Assembly: GCA_023078555.1 (NCBI GenBank)
Contig: CM041196.1
Location: 6,025,658 to 6,089,657, forward strand
Reading direction: 5' to 3'
Length of the DNA stretch: 64,000 bases
From: Ulva prolifera
Lineage: Eukaryota > Chlorophyta > Ulvophyceae > Ulvales > Ulvaceae
Shown: piece by piece, positions 47,985-59,668 of the stretch
Position numbering within the stretch: the stretch's first letter is position 1
Layout of the letters: each line of letters opens with the position of its first letter
Position numbers and translations under genes: made by a program
Notes under the pieces: generated by a model
What the model was told of the DNA's origin: nothing
Databases searched by the model: none
The model's input: the letters and a program-made list of their open reading frames with translations, nothing else

Positions 47985-48613
47985 AGTCCTTTAAACAACG
48001 CAACCCAATATGTAACCCAACAATGTCGTCCCCCGCGTTACCTCAAACAGATGTCCGTTGAACATTGTGTTGTGGCGCACTATCTCACCGCCATCAGCCG
48101 TGCATATCTTTCCTGGAGCAGCTTAGCGACGAGGGGCTCGGCACTTGATGGCCCCCGGATTCCGTGATTTGTTCCACATGCATGTGAACAGCTGCTTTAT
48201 TGAACGCGATGTGTGCAGGCAAGAGGGGCGCGGTGTCATGCGTGCCGCCGCTTTCACCACCCGAGGCCGCCACCGCCGTGCGAGAGCAGCAGGAGGTGCC
48301 GGCCGCCGCCGCGACCGACCTCTGGGCCCTCGGGGTCATCGCGTGCCAGCTGCTCGCGCCCGCCACTGCCGTGCACGCCGCGATGCAGCCGGACAGCGCC
48401 GCCGCGTGGGACGCGGCGTGTGGCCGCGCGCCGTTCCCGTGGGAACCCGCCGCGCCGGAGCGGCCGGCGTGCGTCGCCGAGCTGCGCGGGGCCGCCGCGG
48501 CGGTGCTGGGCTGCGTGTCGCGGGAGCCCGGCGACCGGCCGACGGCGGCGCGCCTCGCCGCCGCGCTACGTGACGTGCTCACGGAGCACGAGCAGCCAGC
48601 CCCCAGCGTCTAA
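43050..48613 (+). CDS. Receptor-like protein: beta-helix ectodomain, membrane helix, pseudokinase
   Basis: Seven exons join in phase: 43050-43553, 43798-44188, 45249-45655, 45982-46245, 46362-47087, 47360-47936 and 48219-48613; about 1,087 residues. ATG 43050 precedes a signal sequence (PILAVWLLRTLPAQSSAF). Residues about 110-430 show beta-helix-type repeats, e.g. AVHILITSHMDLHMLPA, TTSIRGSCPG, RLWLDNLFLTTATG, EAWLTNIVLEVG, ATLLLNQTALVNGGEG. A membrane helix follows at about 467-493 (IVLVPCIVAAVLFAAVALAL). After a long Ser/Gly/Ala-rich juxtamembrane stretch comes a kinase-like domain (about 775-1080) with AAMAAKFY (Lys kept), FEAELRAR, THGALKPGNVLW in place of HRDLKPxN, LLTDVCDA in place of DFG, PPEAATA, DLWALGVIACQLL and REPGDRPTAARL. 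The catalytic Asp is missing, so it is probably a pseudokinase in surface signalling. The end of exon 5 is uncertain: an alternative reads on into DISTFSIGLPG. Confidence 0.75.
47944..47984 (+). repeat. 41-base cytosine run beside a 5' splice site
   Basis: An uninterrupted run of 41 C begins seven bases after the exon end at 47936, directly behind the donor GTGCGAA. On the other strand it is a G41 tract able to form quadruplexes. It sits in the intron that splits the pseudokinase domain. Confidence 0.95.
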
Positions 48614-49958
48614 GCTGCTTCTGCACTGCATCCCGCCTTTCAGAGTATACGGACCCTCCGTGGTGTGGCTCCTGGTGCGGAATGAGGGAGCTGTAGGCTT
48701 CACTAGCGAGCCTGCAGAGAAACTAATCCGTGACCCTGGCGGCCGTGGTGGACGCGTGGTGGGTGTGCCGCGGAACGAGCGTGCTGTGGCTCCAGCACGT
48801 GGCGCCGGGACAGAGGTGGCAGATGCGCTGCCTGACCTCCACCGCATGCGAAGGAAGCACCTTGAAGACGTGCAGACGCACAGAACTGGTGATTGCTTAT
48901 GGCCCAGGAGTGGATGGAGGAGCTGGCGCTGCGTGTGTGGCGCGGGCGTGGAGGCATCGTCGATGTTGCAGCGGTGTCGAGACGGGAGCTATGCGGCCTT
49001 GGTGATAGGGACAAGATGAGATGAAACTTGGGAGGGTGGCAGTTGCCGCCTCCTCTGCACGTTATTTCCTGTTGACTTGTGCTGACGGTGTGTGTGCGTG
49101 TATACAGTCGCGGCACACAACCGTGCTTGCTGTTTCAGTGGTGATGACGATGTGTGGCAAGTGCTACAGTTTGTGTGTACTTTGTGACGTGCCCTGCGGC
49201 GTGCAAACGATTTTGAGCACGCTGCATATGCTTGGTGAGCCTGCTCCATGTCGGCTGGATGATTTGCGAGACTGCTTGTTTTTGTTGGCAGATAGATGTG
49301 CACCAGCAGGTGCACAACCACCAGCACGTGAGCAAAGGTGAAGTATCTGTAAACAGTATTTCGGTGCACACAAGAGCCTGAGATGTGGTGCCACTTAGCA
49401 CATTGAAGTTAATATATAATTCAGCCTCCGGTGTTCATGCCGCCTGATTGATGCATCAGTGGGAGGTGTGAACAGGCAAAGTGCGCCTATGCCGCGTGAT
49501 CACGGCATCATGTGACTGTGGACACTGTCATGAGCGGTAAACGACTGCACAAGATCTCGGGCCGTGGTACGGCGGAGCACCCACTCAAATCAACCAACAT
49601 GCAGCAACAAGCGGCAACCACGCGAGGAGCAACAAAGACAGACAAGCTATCATGAGCGATAAGGGCCTGTAAGGAGGGATGTGTGCTTTAACAGCCTGAG
49701 ACTGGGACACGCATGACATGTTACAAGGGTACGAGGCCAGTGCTGCCAGGCATGCCACCGACACGGATCTCTTCACGAATCCATGGCTGCATCAGGGAAA
49801 GCTGCCATAGTGCCTGGACTGAAACGGACGGATCTAAACATTGAAGCATGTCCAGAACGACAGATTCCACTTGCACTGACTATGGACTTGTGCTAGTGTT
49901 CACAGCGGGCTTCGAGGGTAAAAATCATGAGGCCTGCTGCTGAGCTAGTGACACCGCT
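48614..49958. other. Convergent spacer, no supported gene
   Basis: Lies between the stop of the receptor-like gene (plus) and the stop of the lumen-protein gene (minus). All three plus frames around 48650-49000 are open for some distance because of local GC content, but none has splice borders or recognisable motifs. Confidence 0.4.
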
Positions 49959-50880
49959 TTAGACTTCCTGAGCTATACACCGGACAATCTTGTCCCGCAG
50001 TTCAGTCTGCAAGGCGATGGTGCGGTCCAAGGTGGGCTTGACCTTGCTTGCTGTTTCAGAGTCAACATCTCCAGCTGACAGCAGGACATCGTCTAGCTGC
50101 TGGTACGACCGGATCAACATGTCCAGATTCTCGACAGTCTCCATTTTCAGCGGGTCAGTCTCGTCCATCAGTAGCGTCGTGTTCTTGACGATGATTCTGA
50201 ATGTGCATGGATCTGCTAGGTTGAAGTTTTGGGTGACCAGAGATACCTTAGTGTCAAGGCTGTCAGAGCTGAAAGCCTCAAACGAATAGCAGTTACATGA
50301 TGCTGTACGCACGGTCCTGATCGCTGACGCGTAGTCTGTGCTGCCGGCGTCCAGCAGTCGCTGGGCCTCCTGCATGCACAGCAGAGGACTGCAGTAGGCA
50401 GCACTTGCGGAAGCCAGCAGTGGCAATGGCCACATGTCACCCGAACATCGAGTCGCACCTGTAATCGCTTCAACGAAACGTCTAATGGCGCGGTCAGCTT
50501 TGCACTATTGGCTTGTTGCCTCGATTTCAAAAACTTGGCTGGTCCGTCCCAACCTGCAACGCTGTGGTACAGCTGAATAGATGCTAGTGCATCTCTGAAA
50601 CATCAGTGGACAAATGCAGATCATAGGAATCTGGAGATTCTGTAAAATAAACGACAGGTGTCGTGTTTTTGGTCTCCGATGTGCAGTGCTACCGAAACGC
50701 ACCAGCTTCAGCAGGACCTGCAGCGCTCAACGCCACCCCTGCGGCCAGAGCGGTGGTCAATATGAATTGTCGCTTGCTGAAAGCTGCATAGGTGCAGACG
50801 GAACGCTGCGATGCTGTACAGGAGCGCAGTGTCGGGGTTCCTGGCACGACAGGCCGCGACCAAGCCGTGCAGCAAACCAT
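49959..50880 (-). CDS. Predicted chloroplast thylakoid-lumen protein
   Basis: Three minus-strand exons join in phase: 50880-50693, 50519-50459 and 50369-49959, about 219 residues. The N terminus is a bipartite transit sequence. A Ser/Thr/Arg-rich plastid part is followed by a lumen signal with a Lys-Arg pair and hydrophobic core (SKRQFILTTALAAGVALSAA) ending in PAEAGA, a thylakoid processing-type AxA site. The mature part of about 150 residues is helical, with TVRTASCNCYSFEAFSSDSL, DPCTFRIIVKNTTLL and ENLDMLIRSYQQLDDVLL. Three cysteines fall within about 50 residues. I recognise the targeting logic but not the family; PsbQ-like or another small lumen family is possible. The product is inferred to sit in the lumen with the photosynthetic machinery. 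Confidence 0.75.
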
Positions 50881-52823
50881 CCTATCTAATCAGGCCAGCC
50901 AAGTCTCAGCAGAGCTCGCGGTTTGATGAGCTTAACTTGCGTCCTGCTTGATGAGGTAAGATCTATATGTGTGTAGATGCGCTATTCCCCACAAGTAACA
51001 AAGAATCCGACGAATCTTCACAACTACAATTGTATAGCTTTCCGAAAGATCGAGCGACCCAGGACTGTTTCGAATACAGCGCCAACGACGGAGAGTATTC
51101 GTTGCGGCCGCTGGAAGTGTATGCGATCTTCCAGCCATCGAACAGAATCGGGTCTGATTGACATGCATACTGGCAGTCCTGGGGCCTAAGCAGCAGCATC
51201 ATCCCAGGCATTACCACCCAAGAATGCTTTTCCTGTTCGTCTGTTGTCGAAGTGTTTGCTATGCAGTTCTGTGACACGCATATGTTTGCGTATGCAGATG
51301 GGCTCCACAGGCATGAGCAAGCGTCGAGGGGTGCTAGCACTGGCGCAGATTCGAGATCGCCGCTGAACCATGCTACAGGTGTGGGACGTGGTGAGCGCTA
51401 TGATGTATGTTGCAGTGCTATGATGTATGTTGCAAAAAGCAGACAGGACATATACAAGCTTATCGATCGCCGAAAGCATCAGCGTTGGTGTCATAGCGCG
51501 GCCCCAGTGAGCCCTTCCACAATTTCGATCTGCATTTGCTCAATTCAAACATTGAAGTCAATAAAATTACGCAGCCGATTGCACGACGCAACCAGCTCAG
51601 ATCTATGGAACACTGATATCAAAATGTCGGAAGGTGCCACGTGCAGGTACATGTCTAAGAATTGCCACGGCTGAGTGTACATGTCGGCCTCACGAGTCCC
51701 TGCATGTTTCAGTTCGACGATCGCTCGGGCATCCGGATGCGCGACGACAGCCTGTGTTGGAGAGCATGGACAGCAGCGGTTTCTCGCAAAATATATACAT
51801 CTTTGCATGACGCCAATGCACTGGTCCTGCAGCACACCCTCGATCAACTCATGTGGTCCTGCGATGCAATGCCAGACTCTCTGGCACTGCACAGCACATT
51901 GTACACTCAATCGCACACACTGCATGGTACTACCTGAACGCAATATGCAGGCTGCTGCCACTGAGCAGCCATGGACTTTTGACTCAGATGCGTGCTCGTT
52001 ACCTCGTGCAAGCGTGCTATACAGATCCTTGTCATCTCAGGTTGATTCAACTGGCCCGCAAAGTCCCATTTCGCCACTTTTCTCTGGCCACAGCGCCAGC
52101 CACACACTCGAGTGTGCGAGCGACGGCTTGATCTACTGGAGGGCGTGGCCCATGGCTGCTGTGCTTCTATAGTATTCTATGTTATAATGTCTGTGTCAGT
52201 GGATGGCTGGGACGTGGCTTGGTCATGCTATGTTCCTATGCAAGTCCTACAGGCCTACCTGCCGTTCCGATTGTGTCCTTGTCACACACGGAACCGCTGT
52301 ATGCATGTTCTGCAGAGAGAAGTAGCGCACAGCCTCTGCTGACACCCCACGCCAATGGGGAATTAAAAACACAAAAACAAAGGTTGGGACCGAGCATGCC
52401 CCCCTATCTCAGATGCCTGCATATGCCTGGCACAGTATGCCTGAATGGCCTCGCCCAAATTCACACGAAATTGGTAAGCACTGGCTGCTGATCAACCACA
52501 AGACCGTCTCAGTTTGTATGCATGTTTGCGTTGTCGTATGCACTCTTACATAGCCAACACGTACAGAAACACCCAACACTGCACATCTGGTGTTCTTGTG
52601 CCCACCTGCAGCAAGACCCACCTGCAGCAAGACACCCGCAAGCATGAAAACAGGAGTAGTAAACAGGATCCTACAACAGCTGCTTGTGGAGCCCACGCCG
52701 ATCGACCACCACTTGCCACCGGCTCGATCTACAGCCCCCTCTCGTACAACACCTCAACGCGCGGCACCAGCAGCTCATCAGCTCCTCAACGCCAGAGTCT
52801 CTGTGCTTGATTCATGGCGATGG
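50881..52823. other. Spacer with two short direct duplications
   Basis: No supported gene. A 19-bp unit (GTGCTATGATGTATGTTGC or close variant) is duplicated in tandem at about 51398-51436. An 18-bp unit (CACCTGCAGCAAGAC type) is duplicated at about 52605-52641. It should include the promoter of the lumen-protein gene. Confidence 0.4.
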
Positions 52824-54308
52824 CTAAGGCTCGCGGATCCGCACAGTCGCAAAGTTGCTACCTGCGTTGGTCTTGAAGATGCGGACGTCCTCGTCAGCAA
52901 ACTTCACCCTGTGATAGCCCTTAAGGTCCAGAGGCACGCTCCCAACCTGCACACGCGGCCCAGCCTCACCTGCAGCTTGTGCTGGTTGGCAGAACCTCAG
53001 CTCAGGCGATCCAAGCGGTCGCTGCCCAGTCACACCTCATCCTTCAACTGGGCTATTCAACATCTGTGAGACAGCAGTGCTGGGTGATCATGCCCGATCA
53101 CATTTGATGATTTTGAGTATTCAGGTTGGCTTTCGGAACAGCAGGCCCGCAAGTGCTGCGAGGCACACCGACGCTGCTGCAGCATGCCATGTCGATCAGT
53201 CTCGGATTCCACCAGCCCACAGCTACCGAATCGGCAACGCTGCGGAACCCAACGACGCTGTCGTCCGGCATCGCATCGCCGGGCCACCGCAATCTGCCTG
53301 ACCGCTCGAGACTGTGGGTCTGCGCTGACATTTCTGTGGCACCCGACCCCCTCACCGAGGCTGCACAACGACACCAACACAGGGGCGGAGCCGAGGGACG
53401 ACAGCACACCTGGAAGCCGGCGATCCGGAAGTCGTTGCGCAGTAGATTGAGGTCGATCTTGGTGTCGCTGGAGATGGTGTAGTCCACGACGAGGTCGATC
53501 GAGAGGGCGCCGCCGAGGTGGCGGATGTTGGCCACGTAGTCCTTCTCCGTCGGGAAGGCCAGTGTACAGTCCCCCGTCAGCGGCCCGAGCTTGCCGCTCG
53601 CCGCCCCTGCACAGACACACCCGTATTCCTGCCGAGTCGAGTGGTGACGACCGCTTCAGGTGAGGATAGTAGTCTCGTGACGGCTAGCTCCTGCCCCGCG
53701 CATAGCTTGTGGACGTTGGGAAGAGATACATAGAATTTGATACAACTTGGGCGCGTGTGCTGCAGGCTCAATGGAGGTAAACTACAGAGCTTTGCGTGCG
53801 TTGAGACATGGAACAGCAGCACTGCGGAGCGTGCATGCATGCGTGACCTCCAAGCCGCCGGTGCAATGGGCTCCGCAATATGCGGGTGTTGTGGTACAAG
53901 TTCGTGCAATCCACACTGCAGCCTATTGCAACCCTCTGTGGCATAATGTGACTGGTGGAAGCGCAGTGCATTGCGACAAACTGTAGAATGTTGTATACAT
54001 ATGTGGAGCACCGACCACAGCATAAGCGGTCACTGGTAATACTACTACAACGTCCGCCAGGCCTCACCAGTCGTGTCCGTAAAGAGCACCCGCCACTTTG
54101 TCCCAGCCAGCTCCATCTTCGCCGGGTCGCTCCGCCCGAGGCCCTCAAACTTTCCCAGGTGCTCCACCACCGCCGCCACCTCCTCCGCTGAGAGGTCGTT
54201 GCCGTTGCGAGTCCCCGACATCTTCACCAGCTCCTCCTTCAGCTGCGCCAGGTCCGCCGCGCTCGTGGCGGTCCCCTGGCCGCCGGCGCTCGACTCAGAG
54301 GCGCACAC
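52824..54308 (-). CDS. Plastid lipid-associated protein / fibrillin (PAP family)
   Basis: Fibrillins are plastid proteins of plastoglobules, thylakoids or stroma that bind lipids and prenylquinones and act in stress and membrane maintenance. Three exons join in phase: from about 54308 to 54068, 53606-53410 and 52946-52824. The start is unresolved. The frame stays open upstream of 54308 (basic, Ser-r ich RGGSRALRLRVCAS, like a transit peptide) with no ATG found. Family features are AKMELAGTKWRVLFTDTTG, then GKLGPLTGDCTLAF, ALSIDLVVDYTISS, and C-terminal VKFADEDVRIFKTNAGSNF (compare the DEDLRI...GNLFV end of fibrillins). The 187 residues seen, plus a transit peptide, fit the short members of the family. 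It follows the lumen-protein gene on the same strand. Confidence 0.7.
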
Positions 54309-55639
54309 CCGCAGCCTCAGAGCCCTGCTTCCCCCCCTGCGCTGCCAGTGGCGTTCACTTGATGACTGAGCGCTGTCGAGCGAAACGCGACAACCCTGGA
54401 GGGGTAGATATCAACTGACGAGGACGGGATGCATATGTATTCCTGCTTGAGTGTCGGCCCTCACTCGTCACAAGCACGAGCACGGCAGGCGCGGTGCGTT
54501 GTGCAGCTAGATGCCTGGACACAGATCACGTACGGCAGAGGACCCTCGATGTGCGTGCTCGCACTGCGGAGGACACATGCATATACATATGTGGCCAGGA
54601 GCGCGCCGCAGCCACATGTGTCCAGGAGCGCGCCGCAGCCACATGTGGCGGCTTGCGTATGCAGGTGCCGGCCTCGGGCCAAGCCACAACGATGTTGACA
54701 CGCACACGCACATGCGTGGACGTGTGGACACCATGGAGCACGGTGGTGATTGGCCGTGGTGAGCACGTGGCATGAGGTGACGCCGCCACAGCATGCTGAG
54801 CTATGCCGGTCCCGGATTTTGGAGTTGCCAATGTACAAATGGATACGGATATGAGATCATGCATGCATACATACAGTCATGGGGCGGCCCGGGAGGACGG
54901 GGGTGCTACGGTGACGCGGGACTTGCAGAAACGCAATGCTTATCGTTTGTACGACCCTGATGCATATAGCTTTGTGCCGTTGTCACATGCGACGCATGGT
55001 CGCTTGTGACAGCCTGCTATGGATCACTTGAATCGGCTGGCGGCGGTCGCGTCTCGGTGTGGTGTTGTGAACCTTGGTTTGTTTGTGACGCATGCTCTAG
55101 AGCAGATCTGCGCTGGTTGAGTGTGGCGTTTTGCAAAGGGAATGTTGTTGTGCTCCGTGCCGGGCTTCAATCTTTGGATGGCATCACCGGCACGGCCGCG
55201 GCATGCGCTCATGCCCGGCCTTGTGCCATGAATGACTGAGTGGATTTGCGAGTGGATTCCGAGAAACGGCTCTATGCCCGGCCTCTGTCCTTTGTCACTA
55301 CATACAGTCATGCTGAGCCGTGCGGCGTGGGGCTGTGCGCTGAGGGCTCATGATCAGCCTCGGCGTGTACATGTACACAGCGCAGGTGCAGACGGGGGCC
55401 GCGGCATCGACAGGAGGGACCGCTGAATGCGGGGGCTGCATGCAAGAGCTACAGCAGGGTGCGATGGAGCCACGGTGTTACCAGAGCATATATTACCCAG
55501 GTGAGCGCATGGTGGATGTTCCTAGATGTGCATGCATCAGAGCACCAGGGGGAGAGCAGGGCACCGGGCTGATGGTAGCTGCAGCCGCCTAGGTGTGAAA
55601 AGTGCGGTATTGATACGCGTATAGTACATGTGCCACCTG
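54309..55639. other. Spacer with a 30-bp tandem duplication
   Basis: No supported gene. CCAGGAGCGCGCCGCAGCCA is repeated at about 54594 and 54624, the two copies making a 30-bp tandem duplication. The upstream exon or transit-peptide start of the fibrillin gene should lie near its left end. Confidence 0.4.
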
Positions 55640-55849
55640 CGTCACTACGTTGGTACTTGTAAGCAACAGTTACGACGGCGAAGGCAGTGGAGCTCATGGC
55701 AGGAAGTCGGCACAACAGATCGTGCAGCTCCGCCAAGTTCCAGGCGTTGCAAAGAGGCCGCACGTTTGCCCAGTTTAAAGCGCTCTTTGTGATCAGAATG
55801 TCGGTGCCGGGCTGGTACATGGCCGGGTCAACATCGCGGGCCCCAGCAC
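55640..55849 (-). CDS. Isolated exon-like segment, unknown gene
   Basis: On the minus strand, after CATCTCTGCAG, the frame reads ARDVDPAMYQPGTDILITKS, NWANVRPLCNAWNLAELHDL, LPAMSSTAFAVVTV. Composition and the good 3' splice site suggest a real exon. A possible upstream exon lies near 56120-55970 (REVLSVVALLGACLPRSTA). I could not join them or find a start, and recognise no domain. Confidence 0.3.
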
Positions 55850-58800
55850 AACTGCAGAGATGCCAGTGGGCTGGCAGGGCATCATGAGAGAGTATCGAAG
55901 CGCAGGCTGAGTGACAGATCCTTCGACGATCAACACATCGGTAATGTAAGTAGTCAAATCATGTTTTAGTCAAATTTGACAGGCCTATCGTGGCTGTAGA
56001 CCTGGGCAAGCACGCACCGAGGAGGGCGACGACGCTCAGCACCTCGCGGACAGCTCGGCACGCTTCTCCTGCAAAGCGCATCATCCAGTCGCACAGGCCG
56101 CTGCATTGTTTTAAAAGCTGCAGCCGACGTCCAGCGCTAGCGTCAAAGTATGCCAAGCGGTGGTATTGTTATGTGTGCACGTTCTAATTTTAAAGGCCAC
56201 TCGCGGTGAGAACGGGAAGCAAGACGGGGCAGAGAAGTGAACATGATGATTGTAGATTGTTGAAAGTGGTGCCACCAGCCCAGAGCTATGGCACGGTGCG
56301 TTGCAATGCGTGTTGGTGGATTATGAAGAATTCGGCCCGCAGCTCCGATTCCACTATAGTAGCTAGCTAGCTACATCGCCTACATCGCTGCCCGATGTTG
56401 TACAGAAACGCAATGTACAGAGCGCATGTAGACCAGTTTCACCATGCTGCATAAAGTCGCTGCACCAAGGTCTCATGCCGCCAGTCTTCATCCGCATGTA
56501 AACGCTACTGTCCTGCTGTGGGCGCACCGTTCAGAGCTCGCTACGCGTTTCTTGCTTGCTCAGGCACGATCGTTCGTCTGCAACAAAACTTGTACGCGCA
56601 TCAACGTAGCGTCACAAAATTGCCAAATCACCGATTGCCGAGTCGCCTGTGGGTGTGTGCCCTTGTGAGTGTGGAGGGAACGGTGAGCGTGGAAGCTGTG
56701 TTGTCGAGATCTTTGTCATGTTTGTAAGCGCCCGTGCTCTTTTCTGCAACACACGCATGCATATAAGTGCAAGCTATGGATCATACTCTCGCTTTGGCTG
56801 ACACCTGTCCAGGGCGTGCTCAGCATGGCAATGAGCGTGCATGCAGTCCAGCCAAGCCCCATGACTGGGCTGCAACGCTGTGAGGACTCATTGCCGTGCT
56901 TGGGCGCTCCCACACTGCAGCTGATGAGACAGCTGATGTACTAAGTGAGGTAGAAAGTTCACTGGTTGATGAGATAACTAGTGTGCAGCTGCATGGCTGC
57001 AGAGATTTACATCTGAAGATTTTGCATGGATCAGGTGCAGCATCGATCCGGAATGTGTTGCGCCACCACCATGCACGCCCGAGGTGTGTTGAACATGATG
57101 CTTTCGCCATCGTGGATTCAAGAGGATTCAAGCTCAGCACCTACTGTTGTACGTCGCCCTGTGCAGGCATAGCTATAGCTATGTGTAAAGTACAGTAAAT
57201 CTAAAGTTACTGAGCCGTATCCTATTGGACATTGACAACTCCGAGTTCACGGGACCACATGTGCCGAGGGGTAAATCACCTGGAAACCCCCCTCAGACGA
57301 CCGTACGCAACTCACAGAGCCTCCTCCTGTGCTAAGCGAGGTGGTCACGTGCGGCCGTTTCGATTCCCCAAAGCGCACGCAGAATCGAACCCACGACCTC
57401 CTGAAACGGAGGGGGTAGCTTTTAATCCGTCCTCAACCCATTGGACCCATGTGCCGAGGTACAGGCCTGTAGCCTTGGTGACGAGCAGGATGTCCTGACT
57501 CGCTTCAGCAGCGGTCCATGCTCCTTTGAAATTAGGGATCGCACTGCCTGCGGTGGCGGCCCGCCCGGTGTCGTCAAGGCCGGCGTCAGCACCCCGTCCA
57601 GCATATGCATATGTGAGCAACCACCCCAGGGGCTGAGATCATCACATGATGTCAGTGTGCGCCCACAGCGGCCTGAACAGCTGTTGACAGCGTCATCTTG
57701 CTTCCCCCCATCCCCCATCGCAGGCTGATTGCGACTGGCGCGCCGACAGCTGTCTGATAACTAGTTATCAGCTGATAGCTAGCCGACCCTGCAGAGCGCC
57801 CCCGCTCGCTGCGCGACGCCAGTGCCCATGCATGTAGGAATGCTGCCGGGCGATGTGCGCTGTGCGCGGTGAATGTGTCCACCACTTCACGATGGGATGT
57901 ACTTTACCGACGCCTGCATAGAATGCTGCGATGTGCCACATCCTCGTGCTTCCGCAGCGCTCTGAACGGGACTCGGGTCTTGGGACTGTAAAATCCGCCA
58001 CATGGCCATGGAGCGGATGCCGCATGGGGCGGATGCATTCCGCCATGGGGTGACTGATCATCTCACATGTGACGTGTTGAATACGCGACTGGATCTAGCT
58101 GTAGTGTCTGCATGTGTCTGCATTGTGTTGTTAGATGCAGCACTGCGGGGGCACACAGTTGCAAGGTCAGTGGCAGCGCTAGGTCGCCTCGCGATAGTTG
58201 CAGTACTACCATCCAGCAATTACACCCAAATTTTCGGCATTTGTACTAGCTATGTGATTGGGCCGGACGACTCGGTTTTGGTCAGTGGGGGCAGACTCTA
58301 GAGCTGCAGAGCGTCACAAGACTTGTGTGCGGTGATGTACCCGTGAAAGTCGTGAGTGCACAGGGCACATGTAGATCTACAGCTGGGTGATCTGGGCCCT
58401 CATCAGTGACGTGGGGCCTGCAGCCCTCTAGGTGATGAGCAAACAGCGTTCGTATGACGTCAAGTGCGGAGTGCTTAGTGACAAGTGCTGCCAGCGAGGC
58501 ACAACTTCACCTGCCGTCTGCATGTCTCCGCATTTAAAGGGCAAATTTTGGGTCTTCCCCACTTACACTGACGGCACGAGGGCGCAAGGACGCCTCGAGA
58601 TAACGAGGCCAGGAGTCAGCCCAACGCCGAGTCCTGAACATGACATAACAGACAAGTACAGGTAGGGAAGAGACAAACAAGCACAGCATCGTTTCGTTGC
58701 TGATCCTGCATGAAGTCTACAGGTCCAGATTAATAAGAATCGCAGCAAGATTTGGTAGAAGTATGGCACCAAGAGGATACAGGCTACAGCACCGGCCAAC

Positions 58801-59640
58801 TTGAAGATGGAGCAGTACATTTGACACATACTGAATTCACGCGTTTAATTTCGACGAGTGGAAGTTGCGTGGCGAGGGCGCGGATACCGATGGTTGTTGC
58901 AGCAGTCAGTCCGTCTCGCAGCGGAAGCACGGAAGCGACCAGGAATGTCACCGACAGAACAGATTTCAAAGCGTTGCTAGAGAGATGATGAATTTGGGCA
59001 GGATAGGAAACGGACTCTGGGCAGGACGGTGCCGACATGAGCCTGACGCAGCACCAGGATCAAGACGATGGTGCTACAGACTCCAGCTCAGGAATTCCAA
59101 GTGAATGTGTTACGGCCCTCAAATGGAATAGCTGTCAATCGAATCACTGAAGCCCAGTACATGCCACATGGTCAAATTGCCGGGAGTTTTATATCTGGAG
59201 GCGGGCTATAGCTAAGAGGAGGCTCCGATCTATGCAACTGCGCCTGAGTTTATGGGCTGTGAGACACATTAAAAGCAGACAATCTGTGCGGCGTGGCGCC
59301 GGTCGCCACAACATGGCTGCTGCTGGAATCTGCCCGAGATACACATCACTCCCGACCTCGTCTTAGGCACAGGAAATGTATCGCTGAAGCAAGCAGTGCG
59401 AATCATGATCAGTCGCCCCTCAGATCTATTGCTCCTGCTGGTGTCAGGACCACATAGACAGGCTTTGCGTGCATACAGACATTCGATGAGCTACTAACTG
59501 CTATGTCAGTAGCAGGGATGACACCTAACGAAGACTCTCACTGCAAGCTGATTATGTACTGTGACATATCGCGAGCATCAAATTCGGTCTAGAGACTCAG
59601 CATTAGACCAGAGCAAGACATGAGCTGATTGCAAACAGAA
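55850..59640. other. Spacer, poorly resolved
   Basis: AT-richer sequence with no complete gene model. Weakly protein-like stretches are 56930-57130 on plus (DVLSEVESSLVDEITSVQLH) and 58990-58570 on minus (hydrophobic VTFLVASVLPL and GAVACILLVPYFYQ). The stretch near 57345-57450 has tRNA-like words but does not fold as a tRNA. A TAGCTAGCTAGC run lies near 56360. Confidence 0.35.
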
Positions 59641-59668
59641 TTACAATACATCAATACGCCACCATAAC

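Noticed and set aside
47271..48003. Minus-strand frames with poly-Gly (from the C41 run)
   Set aside because: Opposite the pseudokinase exons, whose motifs are on the plus strand.
57345..57450. tRNA-like stretch on the minus strand (GTGGGTTCGATTCTGC and a D-arm-like word)
   Set aside because: The T-stem does not pair and no cloverleaf with a sensible anticodon stem could be drawn; at best a tRNA relic.
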